Shown: piece after piece, positions 25,993-33,210 of the stretch | Layout: every line of letters starts with the position of its first letter | Position numbering within the stretch: the first letter of the stretch is position 1 | Assembly (NCBI RefSeq): GCF_019091135.1 | Contig: NZ_JAGXJW010000013.1 | Coordinates: forward strand, 55,317-119,316 | Direction of reading: 5' to 3' | DNA from: Cohnella sp. GbtcB17 | GTDB taxonomy: Bacteria > Bacillota > Bacilli > Paenibacillales > Paenibacillaceae | DNA length: 64,000 nucleotides | Made by a program: the position numbers and the translations under genes | The notes under the pieces: model-generated | Database searches by the model: none | What the model saw: only the letters and a program-made list of their open reading frames with translations | What the model was told of the DNA's origin: nothing

Positions 25993-26855
25993 CGGTATCT
26001 CTCCTTCGTTTCGAATAAGATGGGCATGCCTACGAACGTTGCCGTTAAGGCGAAGTGGATCCACTCCAGGGTCCCGAGCCGGATGGGCTCCATGCGCGGG
26101 AACAGCGTAAGCAGGCCCCACCCTTCACGCCAGCCGGCGAGCGAGAGCAGCAACAGCGCGCAGAGCGCCGCAAGCGTCGCCCGGTCCCGCCGATCCATCC
26201 GGTACGGATAATAGGCGGTCCGTTTCGCCGTGCCGTAGCCTCTCGCTTTCATCGAATCGCCGGTACGCATCGCGTCCTCGAGCGACCAGGTCATGAGGAT
26301 GCGCAGCAGCAGCGCGCCGTTTTTCAGCCTGCGAACCGGACTGCCGGTCCGCATGTCGATGCCGCGAGAGCGCTGGATGAGCTCGATCTGCCGGAATCTG
26401 CGAGCGAACAGCGGGATAAACCGCAGCGTCATCCACGCGTGCAGCGCGGTCTGGGGCAGGACGGCGGAGAACAAGTACATGAACTTGTCCGTCGTCATCA
26501 CGACGCGATAGGAGACGAACATGAGCAGCACGGCGAGAATGGTCATCATCATCATCGCGCCGTAGAGGACGGCTTCGAGCGTGATCGGCTGATCCATCAT
26601 GTAAAAAAGAATATGCCGTCCGCGGTGGGACAGCAACGGATTGACGATGGCGAACAGCCCGCCGACCAGCAAGTAGTAGGGGAGCGAGCGCGCCAGCGTC
26701 CTGCCCTGCCGCTGCAGGAGCAGCAGCGCTGTCAGCAGCGCGAGTGACGCCAACTGGTAGACGGGATGCGCCAGCATCAGCCCGAGCAGGATCACGCCGG
26801 CATAATAGATGAAGCAGACGAGCGGGTGGAGGCCGGCGAAGCCGCCTGCGTTCAT
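25965..26855 (-). CDS. ECF transporter T component
   Basis: A 296-residue membrane coupling subunit. N-terminal helices (GLHPLVCFIYYAGVILLGLML) resemble CbiQ/EcfT, and the cytoplasmic coupling helices carry the two diagnostic short motifs in RSRGID and KARGYG (consensus ARG). A hydrophobic C-terminal region follows. The start codon overlaps the stop of the DUF4430 lipoprotein gene as ATGA, with AAGGA upstream, showing tight coupling to that presumed substrate protein. Confidence 0.9.
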   Translation of the reverse strand: MNAGGFAGLHPLVCFIYYAGVILLGLMLAHPVYQLASLALLTALLLLQRQGRTLARSLPYYLLVGGLFAIVNPLLSHRGRHILFYMMDQPITLEAVLYGAMMMMTILAVLLMFVSYRVVMTTDKFMYLFSAVLPQTALHAWMTLRFIPLFARRFRQIELIQRSRGIDMRTGSPVRRLKNGALLLRILMTWSLEDAMRTGDSMKARGYGTAKRTAYYPYRMDRRDRATLAALCALLLLSLAGWREGWGLLTLFPRMEPIRLGTLEWIHFALTATFVGMPILFETKERYRWKSSRRSA

Positions 26856-27751
26856 GATTCCTTCTCCTCGCCGTCCGTGCCTTTTCCGACGTCCTTGCCC
26901 ATGTCGAGCGTATACAGCCATTCGACGACGTCGCCGGCCTTCAGCTTGACGGCGCCCGCGCTCTTGCCGGGGAATTCTCCGTTCACCCGGAACAGCCAGC
27001 CGCTCTTCGCACCCTTGTCGAATTCGTATAAGTTATCGATGCCTTCTACATAAGCGGCCGAGCCGCTGCCTTGGTATTCCATCTGCATTTTGCGGCTGCG
27101 GGTGGCGCGCTTCAGCACATCGAGCACGCTGTCCCCGGACTTGAGCTCGACGGCCGCGGGGGACAGGATCGTGCCCGTATCGCTGTCGCCGACGACCGAG
27201 AGCGTGACCTCGGCCTTTTGCGGCGCTTGCGTCGCGGCAGCAGAGGAACTCGGCGTCGCCTCGCCGGACTGCGGAGCGGCCGAAGGCTTGCCGCCGGGCG
27301 TTGCGCTCGGCGCAGGCGGCGTCGCGGCCGGCTTGGCGGTCGCGCTTGCAGACGGCGTCGGCTTGGACGATGGAGCCGTGCCGGCATCGGCGGTCGAAGT
27401 CGGCGCCTTGCCGCCTGTCGGCTCGCTGTCGTCGGGCGGCTTGGCAGTGCCGGCTTTGGCCGTTGCTTCGCCGGGCGATGCCGTGGCGCCAGCGCCTTCG
27501 GGCACGTCGCTCGGCCCGCTTGCAGCCGTTTCTGTGGCGGATGCCTGTTGGTTTGCGTTTGAGCCTGCGGAGGCTTCGGCGCTCTCCGTCTGCGTCTGTC
27601 CCGAAGGCGCGGACGACGCCGCTCCGCTCGCCTGGACGGTCCCGGACGCCGACCCGTCTTCGACGCCGGACCCGCTGCAGCCGGCCGCGATGAGCATCGC
27701 GACCAGCAGGGCGAACATCGCCGCCAGCCGGCTTATGCGAAATTGCTTCAC
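26852..27751 (-). CDS. DUF4430 domain lipoprotein
   Basis: A 299-residue surface lipoprotein. Signal peptide with lipid-attachment Cys25 (IAAGC), then ~165 residues of Ala/Pro/Ser/Thr-rich low-complexity tether reaching through the wall. The last ~110 residues are a DUF4430 domain: VTLSVVGDSDTGTI, GDSVLDVLKRATR, GIDNLYEFDKGAKSGWLFRVNGEF, and GDVVEWLYTLDMGKDVG. DUF4430 is also the C-terminal domain of animal transcobalamin and intrinsic factor. GTG 27751 is chosen because AAGGAGG lies 8 bases upstream; the ATG nine codons earlier lies before that site. Probable ligand-capture partner of the ECF transporter. Confidence 0.85.
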   Translation of the reverse strand: MKQFRISRLAAMFALLVAMLIAAGCSGSGVEDGSASGTVQASGAASSAPSGQTQTESAEASAGSNANQQASATETAASGPSDVPEGAGATASPGEATAKAGTAKPPDDSEPTGGKAPTSTADAGTAPSSKPTPSASATAKPAATPPAPSATPGGKPSAAPQSGEATPSSSAAATQAPQKAEVTLSVVGDSDTGTILSPAAVELKSGDSVLDVLKRATRSRKMQMEYQGSGSAAYVEGIDNLYEFDKGAKSGWLFRVNGEFPGKSAGAVKLKAGDVVEWLYTLDMGKDVGKGTDGEEKES

Positions 27752-27789
27752 TTTCTGTCCCTCCTTGCGTATGCGCATGATGTTTATTT

Positions 27790-29754
27790 TTATGAAGCCG
27801 GATTGAGATTTTTAAGCCGAAGGGCGGTCACGGCGGCCATCTCGCGCGTCACTTGGCCGGCGGGATCGAAGGCGCCCGCGGCGCCGAGCAGGATGCCCTT
27901 GTCGGCGACCGCGTTCACATAGGGCAGCGCTGCCGCCCGTATGCGGGAGGCGTCCCGCCAAGCTATGCCGCTCGCGGATTCGGATAAGCCGAACGCGCGG
28001 CCGATCATAACGGCCATCTGCTCGCGCGTGATCGGATCGCCGGGCTTGAAGGCCGACGCCGATACGCCGTTCACGATGCCGGCCCCGGCGGCGCGCATAA
28101 CCGCCGCATAATACCAGGCGGACGTCGGGGCGTCGGCGAACGCGGCGGCATCGGTGGCCGGCAAGGCGTTCAGCCGGTCGCCGGCCAGCCTGACGAGCAA
28201 GGCGGCGAACTCGGCGCGCGTGATGCCTCGCTTCGGCTCGAAGCGGAGCGGGGAAGCGCTCGTGCCGGAGAGCAGCTTGGCCGCATAGGCTTCGTGTACG
28301 GCATCCGAGGCCCAGCCGGCGATTTGCCGTTCGTCCGCAAACCGCTCCGCGGCGATCCGGTACAGCGCAGGAGCTCCAGTCGCATAGCGGTCGTATGCGA
28401 TTAGCGCCAGCAGCGCCTGCTCGGTCGCGATCGGATCGGCTGCGCCGCCGGGCGTGTGCGCGAAGCGGCCATCCGCCGTACGGTACGCCAGCAGCGCATC
28501 GAGCAGGCTTCCGCCCGCCTTGACGAAGGCCGCGCCGGCGGGATCGCGTCCCGCCGCGGTCAGACCGATGACGACCTGCGCAGCCGTCTCGCTGTTCTCG
28601 TCGCGTTCGAGCTTGAAGCCGCCGTTCGGCAACTGGACGGACGAGAGGTATTGGACGGCATGGTCGATCGCGGAAGCCGCAGAGGCGGCTTCCGCGTAAG
28701 GCGCAAGCGCGGCAAGCGCCATTGCGGTGATGTCGGCGTTGCCAGCTTCGCCGGCGGACAGCGGGAAGCTGCCGTCGGCGTTTTGCAGCGCGAGCAGCCA
28801 ATCGACGAGCTTCGCGCGTGTCCACAATGCGTCGGCCGGCAAGTCGAAGCCGCCGCTGTCGAGCGCGAGCAGCGCGAAAATCGGTCCGTTGGCGCCCTGG
28901 AGCGTCAGCTTGGCATGATCGTACACCGCCGCTGCCAGATCGTATCCCGCGAACGCGCGAGGATCGGCTCCGGCCGCCCGCACGGCGAGAACGATACGCT
29001 CCAGGTCCGTCGCCTTGCGATACGTACCGCCGGCGGCCTTCACCTGCGCAGCCAGCTCTGCCAGGTAGGCGTCCGGCACGCCGCCGCCCGAGCGGCCGAG
29101 CGCAAAGGCTTCCCACTCGGACAGCTCAGCCGCCGGCTTGGCCAGCAGAAGCTTGCGGAGCGCTGCGATATCGTCGCCGTATGCGGCGACCGCAGCCTCG
29201 TTGCCCGAGGTGCCGCCGCTGCCCGCATTTCCGCCGTTCCCGGCATTCGCAGTCCCGCCGTCTTCCGGAGCCGGCGCACCGACATCCGCGCCAAGATCGA
29301 GCGTATAGCGCCAGACCACCGCATCGCCCGTTTTCAACCGGTACATGCTGGCGCTCCCGGCGGGATACACGCCGTCGACCTCGTACACCCAGCCGCTTTT
29401 CGGCCCGAGATCGAGCTCCGACAGCCCGTCGATGCCGCTCACGTAAAGCGTTTCGCCCGATCCCGAGGACTTGACCTTGCCGGGCATCGTCCGTTCGAGC
29501 ACGGAATAAGCCGTGTCGCCGTCCTGCAATACGACCTGCGCCGCCGGCAGCAATGTGCCGCGCTGGGCGTCTCCGATGACGGAAAGCGTAACGGTGCCGG
29601 CGGTGGTGCCATTAACGGCGATTCCAGCAGCAGAGGCAGGCGCTGTCAGACAGGCGATCATCGCGACGATCAGCAGGAGTGCCGGCGGCCAAACGCGATG
29701 TTTTCTGAGCGAAAGGGATAAGGCGCTACTAAATAACGATCGGGCGTTCGGCAT
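27790..29754 (-). CDS. S-layer-anchored DUF4430 / alpha-alpha-barrel (transcobalamin-like) protein
   Basis: A 654-residue secreted protein. Signal peptide to about residue 43; a DUF4430 domain at about 48-140 (VTLSVIGDAQRGTLLPA, GIDGLSELDLGPKSGWVYEVDGVYPAG, AVVWRYTLDLGADVG); a Gly/Asn linker; and a ~290-residue alpha/alpha-repeat region like prenyltransferase/squalene-cyclase barrels (VDWLLALQNADGSFPLS, AVQYLSSVQLPNGGFKL, LLDALLAYRTADGRFAHTPGG). Three SLH repeats close it (ITRAEFAALLVRL, ITREQMAVMIGRAFGL, VTREMAAVTALRL). Transcobalamin-type proteins pair the same two modules, but with the barrel first. ATG 29754 follows GAGGT. First gene of the ECF operon, downstream of a cobalamin riboswitch. 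Confidence 0.85.
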   Translation of the reverse strand: MPNARSLFSSALSLSLRKHRVWPPALLLIVAMIACLTAPASAAGIAVNGTTAGTVTLSVIGDAQRGTLLPAAQVVLQDGDTAYSVLERTMPGKVKSSGSGETLYVSGIDGLSELDLGPKSGWVYEVDGVYPAGSASMYRLKTGDAVVWRYTLDLGADVGAPAPEDGGTANAGNGGNAGSGGTSGNEAAVAAYGDDIAALRKLLLAKPAAELSEWEAFALGRSGGGVPDAYLAELAAQVKAAGGTYRKATDLERIVLAVRAAGADPRAFAGYDLAAAVYDHAKLTLQGANGPIFALLALDSGGFDLPADALWTRAKLVDWLLALQNADGSFPLSAGEAGNADITAMALAALAPYAEAASAASAIDHAVQYLSSVQLPNGGFKLERDENSETAAQVVIGLTAAGRDPAGAAFVKAGGSLLDALLAYRTADGRFAHTPGGAADPIATEQALLALIAYDRYATGAPALYRIAAERFADERQIAGWASDAVHEAYAAKLLSGTSASPLRFEPKRGITRAEFAALLVRLAGDRLNALPATDAAAFADAPTSAWYYAAVMRAAGAGIVNGVSASAFKPGDPITREQMAVMIGRAFGLSESASGIAWRDASRIRAAALPYVNAVADKGILLGAAGAFDPAGQVTREMAAVTALRLKNLNPAS

Positions 29755-29812
29755 GGAGCGAACCTCGTTTCCGGTAGGATGGGGGGCAACAATCGTTGCA
29801 AAGTAAAAAGTC

Positions 29813-30030
29813 ATGCTTGCTCGGGACTATCGTGCAAAAGTACACGATGGAGAGTCGCATCCGTTCACTGCTTATCCCTATCGCGCAAAAGTGCAGGATT
29901 TTTACCCGAAACACCCAGGCTCTCGCTTAAAGAAACGAGCTACCGCGCAGTTTTGCGCGGTAGGTGGCCTAAACCCGCTATCTCGTCCTTGGATGGTGTA
30001 CTTTTGCACGAAAGCGTGTGATCGGCGGCC
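29813..30030. repeat. 51-bp-spaced CGYGCAAAAGT repeats in direct and inverted orientation
   Basis: CGTGCAAAAGTAC and CGCGCAAAAGTGC start at 29831 and 29882 (51 bp apart). Two inverted copies begin on the minus strand at about 29960 and 30010. The two orientations face each other and could form a large cruciform or RNA stem. No gene is seen here. It lies between the riboswitch region and the first gene of the B12 operon. Confidence 0.6.
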
Positions 30031-30074
30031 CAAAGAAGGTGCGATTATAGGCTCGTGATACGATATAACGGTGG

Positions 30075-30262
30075 TGGAAAGGAAAAAAGTTACTCTACAG
30101 ACTCTAGAACCGGTCTAGAGGTTGCGGTAAAGGCAAAAAGTTACTCTACAGCCTTGACGCATCATCTAAACGGTGCTGTAGGAGCAAAAAGTTACTCTAC
30201 AGTCCTCGCGGCATGGTTCAGATGGTGCTGTAAGGGCAAAATGTTACTCTAAAGCAGCAGTA
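30075..30262. repeat. 51-bp direct repeats with AAAAAGTTACTCTACAG (4 copies)
   Basis: The GTTACTCT word starts at 30089, 30140, 30191 and 30243 (51, 51, 52 bp). Each unit also contains CTACAG and CTGTAG, giving an internal dyad. No gene is evident on either strand. In the RNA from the riboswitch promoter this would lie in the long leader. Confidence 0.85.
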
Positions 30263-30379
30263 CCGGATTCCGGGCATGCAACATAACGAGCGGCAGCTAG
30301 TCTGAAAGAGGCATAACTTAGCGTAACGCCGCCGCGCGTCTCCTTTGCGGACCCGGCCCTGCGCCCGCGCCGACAAACG

Positions 30380-30406
30380 AAAAAGCCCCTGTCATTAACA
30401 GGGGCT
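30380..30406 (-). terminator. riboswitch-associated intrinsic terminator
   Basis: Minus strand: AGCCCCTGT, TTAATG-type loop, ACAGGGGCT, then TTTTT. It lies about 120 bases downstream of the cobalamin aptamer and is the likely expression platform, stopping transcription when the vitamin is bound. Confidence 0.88.
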
Positions 30407-30525
30407 GACATGCGAAGCCGTGCCGAAGTCGAGCCGCGCATGCGTTCGCCGCGCGAGCTGGACGCGCAAGCACGCCGCGGTGCATTCCCTTCCTTAAGCC
30501 CCCGAAGAAAGAGAAATCGACGTTC

Positions 30526-30690
30526 AAGGCAGGTCTCCTGGCTCTTGCCTCATCGCTGACGCGGCGCCTTCCCGTCCGACCTGGACAGTGGCAACAAGCC
30601 GCTTCGCTCCGCAATTACAGTGGCGGGACCGCGCCGGATTCGCACCGGCTTCCCTATTAAGCCCGTTCGCGCTTCGCGGCGGGGCGCCTT
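30526..30690 (-). promoter_or_regulatory. cobalamin (adenosylcobalamin) riboswitch
   Basis: Read on the minus strand the conserved core is all present in order: GGGAAGCCGGTG, GAATCCGGC, GGTCCCGCCACTGT, a second GCCACTGT, GGGAAGGCG, GATGAGGCAAGAGCC and the B12 box GAGCCAGGAGACCTGCC (30528-30544). This is a textbook cobalamin riboswitch. A promoter lies at 30720-30748 and a terminator at 30380-30406. The first gene downstream on this strand is the DUF4430/SLH protein at 29754, about 0.77 kb away. Confidence 0.96.
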
Positions 30691-30717
30691 GCCGTCATTC
30701 GGCTATTCGATTCCTTC

Positions 30718-31713
30718 TCATGATAGACCCCCATCGCCGCTTTGTCCATCGGAAGCGCCGAACATGGCGATCAAGCGGCGCGCCGCCCGGGTAAGATAGC
30801 GATCCTTGAGCCAGACGAGACCGACCTCGGACAGCAGGTTGGCGTCCCGGATCGGACGGTATTCGATTCCTGCCAGCGGAAACGTCGACATGACGGACTT
30901 CGGCAGCAGCGCGGCGCCGAAGCCGTGGGAGACCAGCGTGAGCGCGATCGCCACGCTCGCGCATTCGCACAGGACGCGCGGGCGGAGCTCCGCGGCCGCG
31001 AAGGCGCGCATGATCGTCTCGTGCATGACGACCGTGCGGTCGGTCTTCAGCGAGACGAGCGGGTAAGCCGCCAGCTCGGCAAGGGACAGCGGCTCCGCGC
31101 CTGCGCCGCGCCCCGCTCCGCCATCCTCCGGCAAACTGCGTCCCGGCCCGACACGCTCCTGCGTGCCATCCTCCGCCGCGAACCGTGAGCCAGCTGGCAG
31201 CAGCGCGACGATCGGGTCGGATGGGAGCGCCCGGATCTCGAAGCGCGCCGCGCTGCCGGGGGCTTCGAACGGCAGCCGCGCGACGGCGAGCTCGATCTCG
31301 CGGCGGTCCAGCCCTTCCGCGAGAAAGTGGTGGTCGCCTTCGCTCAGCTTGAAGCCGACATTCGGATAACGCTCCCTGAACCGGCGGAGCGGGCCGGGCA
31401 GCAGCGACGTGCAGGACACGACGGCGCCGACGGACAGCACCCCGCCGACGCCTTCGTCCAGCTCCCGAACCTCCGCCACCGTCTCCTCCAGCTGGCGGAG
31501 CAGTGCGGCCGAGCGCTCGCGCAGACGCTCGCCCGCCGGTGTCAACCGCAGCCGCTTGCAGGAGCGGTCGAACAGCGCCACGCCGAGCTCTTCCTCGATC
31601 AGCCGCATCTGCCGGCTAAGCGGCGGCTGCTCCATATGAAGCTTTTTGGCCGCGGAAGTGATCTGGCCCTCCTCGGCCACCGTCAAAAAGTAACGTAGCT
31701 GCCTGACATCCAT
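30718..31713 (-). CDS. LysR family transcriptional regulator
   Basis: A 331-residue regulator with an N-terminal winged helix (MDVRQLRYFLTVAEEGQITSAAKKLHMEQPPLSRQMRLIEEELGVALF, residues 1-49 shown in part by its QPPLSRQ recognition helix) and a periplasmic-binding-like effector domain. The effector domain holds a low-complexity insert (about 195-215, Gly/Arg/Glu-rich). Start ATG 31713 is chosen because GAGGAGG lies ten bases upstream; the in-frame ATG 31734 precedes that site. It diverges from the aminotransferase gene, with a T-N11-A palindrome between, so it likely controls that gene and itself. Its 3' end contains the riboswitch promoter. Confidence 0.9.
   Translation of the reverse strand: MDVRQLRYFLTVAEEGQITSAAKKLHMEQPPLSRQMRLIEEELGVALFDRSCKRLRLTPAGERLRERSAALLRQLEETVAEVRELDEGVGGVLSVGAVVSCTSLLPGPLRRFRERYPNVGFKLSEGDHHFLAEGLDRREIELAVARLPFEAPGSAARFEIRALPSDPIVALLPAGSRFAAEDGTQERVGPGRSLPEDGGAGRGAGAEPLSLAELAAYPLVSLKTDRTVVMHETIMRAFAAAELRPRVLCECASVAIALTLVSHGFGAALLPKSVMSTFPLAGIEYRPIRDANLLSEVGLVWLKDRYLTRAARRLIAMFGASDGQSGDGGLS
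30720..30748 (-). promoter_or_regulatory. promoter of the cobalamin riboswitch transcript
   Basis: Minus strand TGGACA (30743-30748), 17 bp, TATCAT (30720-30725), each one mismatch from consensus. It lies in the last codons of the lysR-type gene and would start RNA about 20 bases before the aptamer. Confidence 0.7.
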
Positions 31714-31748
31714 CCTCCGCGGTCCTCCTCGCATGATTCGTTTCTTTC

Positions 31749-31763
31749 ATACCTTAAAGGTAT
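31749..31763. promoter_or_regulatory. LysR-type operator (T-N11-A palindrome)
   Basis: A perfect 15-bp inverted repeat (ATACCTT-A-AAGGTAT) containing the T-N11-A LysR box, 36 bp from the lysR start and 81 bp from the aminotransferase start. Position and symmetry fit the recognition site of the divergent regulator. Confidence 0.7.
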
Positions 31764-31843
31764 GTTGATCGTATAAAACAGATATTTTAAATATATTTCT
31801 GATCGCGCTATTCTACAAGCAACACTTAGCGGGAGGGAACGAG

Positions 31844-33109
31844 ATGGATCGGAGCGCGCGGGACGATATGTCCATGAACGGAATTAGGGGGCTTCAACGC
31901 CAAAGGCCGCCGGCCAGGAAGAAACGCAAGGGGAGGACGTCGGCGAACGTTGGCGGCGAGAGTGGAAACAGAGAGACGGCCGGCGCAATCGACAATTTCA
32001 TTGCGACCGCGGCCGCGGCTGCAGACGCGCCGCCGCCTCCGTCCCAAGCCGCCCGCAAGCTTCGCGAGCGGCTGGAGAGCCCGGGCGGGCTTGGCTTCGG
32101 ACGGTATTTTACCGATCACATGCTGCTCATCGATTACGAGGAAGACGCCGGCTGGGGGGAGCCGCGAATCGTACCCTACGGACCGCTGACGGTGGACCCG
32201 GCGGCGAAGGTGTTCCACTACGGACAGACGGTATTCGAGGGCATGAAGGCGTTCAAATGGAAGGACGGCGGGGTGCGGCTGTTCAGACCGTTGGACCATG
32301 TCCGCCGGCTGAATCGTTCCTGCGCGCGCATGTGCGTGCCGGACATCGACGAAGCGCGCTTGCTGAGTGCGCTGCAGCGGCTCGTTGCCGCGGACGCGGA
32401 TTGGGTTCCGGATGCGCCGGGCACCTCGCTGTACGTTCGTCCGTTCGTCGTCGCGACCGAGACGCGGCTCGGCGTGGCGCCTTCCTGTTCGTACCGGCTC
32501 GTCGCGATCTGTTCGCCGGTCGGCAATTATTATGCGGAGGGCGTGCGTCCGGTCCCGATCTACGTGGAAACGGAGCATGTGCGCGCGGTCCCGGGCGGCG
32601 TGGGGGACGCCAAGACGGCGGGGAACTACGCGGCCGGGCTCAAGGCGCAGGAGGCGGCATCGCGGCTGGGGTGCTCGCAGGTACTGTGGCTTGACGGCGT
32701 GGAGCGTCAATACGTCGAGGAGGTCGGAAGCATGAACGCGTTTTTCCGCTTCGGGGACGAGGTCGCCACGCCGCCGCTCGGCGGCAGCATCCTCGCCGGA
32801 GTCACCCGGTCTTCCGCGCTGAGGCTGCTCCGAGACTGGGGCGTCTCGGTCCGCGAGCGTCCGATCCCGATCGGGGAGGTGGCGGCGGGCTTGCGGGACG
32901 GCCTGCTTCGCGAAGCGTTCGGCACGGGCACCGCCGCGGTCGTCTCTTCGATCGGCAGCCTGCATTGGCGCGGGGAACGGCGCATCGTCGGCGACGGGGA
33001 GCCCGGCGAGCTGTCGAAGCGGTTGTACGAGACGCTGACCGGCATTCAGCGCGGCGAGCTGCCGGACCCGCACCGCTGGATGGCGCCCGTGCCTCCGGCA
33101 GCCGAATAG
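31844..33109 (+). CDS. ilvE: branched-chain amino acid aminotransferase
   Basis: A 421-residue PLP-dependent fold-type-IV aminotransferase interconverting Leu/Ile/Val and their 2-oxo acids. Family landmarks: VFHYGQTVFEGMKAF, SLYVRPFV, Schiff-base Lys257 in GDAKTAGNYAAGL, YVEEVGSMNAFF, and the phosphate-binding GSILAGVTRSS and GTGTAAVVSSIGSL. It is ~60 residues longer than usual: the N-terminus is a basic, then Ala/Pro-rich, low-complexity tail before the fold starts at about residue 85. GGGAGGG six bases upstream supports ATG 31844, but a later start without a visible ribosome site cannot be excluded. Likely regulated by the divergent LysR protein. Confidence 0.9.
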   Translation: MDRSARDDMSMNGIRGLQRQRPPARKKRKGRTSANVGGESGNRETAGAIDNFIATAAAAADAPPPPSQAARKLRERLESPGGLGFGRYFTDHMLLIDYEEDAGWGEPRIVPYGPLTVDPAAKVFHYGQTVFEGMKAFKWKDGGVRLFRPLDHVRRLNRSCARMCVPDIDEARLLSALQRLVAADADWVPDAPGTSLYVRPFVVATETRLGVAPSCSYRLVAICSPVGNYYAEGVRPVPIYVETEHVRAVPGGVGDAKTAGNYAAGLKAQEAASRLGCSQVLWLDGVERQYVEEVGSMNAFFRFGDEVATPPLGGSILAGVTRSSALRLLRDWGVSVRERPIPIGEVAAGLRDGLLREAFGTGTAAVVSSIGSLHWRGERRIVGDGEPGELSKRLYETLTGIQRGELPDPHRWMAPVPPAAE

Positions 33110-33210
33110 CCGGCCGCGGCGTGGCGAATGAAGGCCGACGATGATATCATCGGTGTACGGGCCTTCGGGCCCATCGTCCGGCTGCAGCCAGAGAGAAGGT
33201 CTATTTTTCT

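Noticed and set aside
30318..30614. Small ORF between cobalamin aptamer and terminator (minus strand)
   Set aside because: Its plausible internal ATG has a ribosome-like GGAAGGG only one base away, and the frame runs through the terminator hairpin; more likely expression platform.
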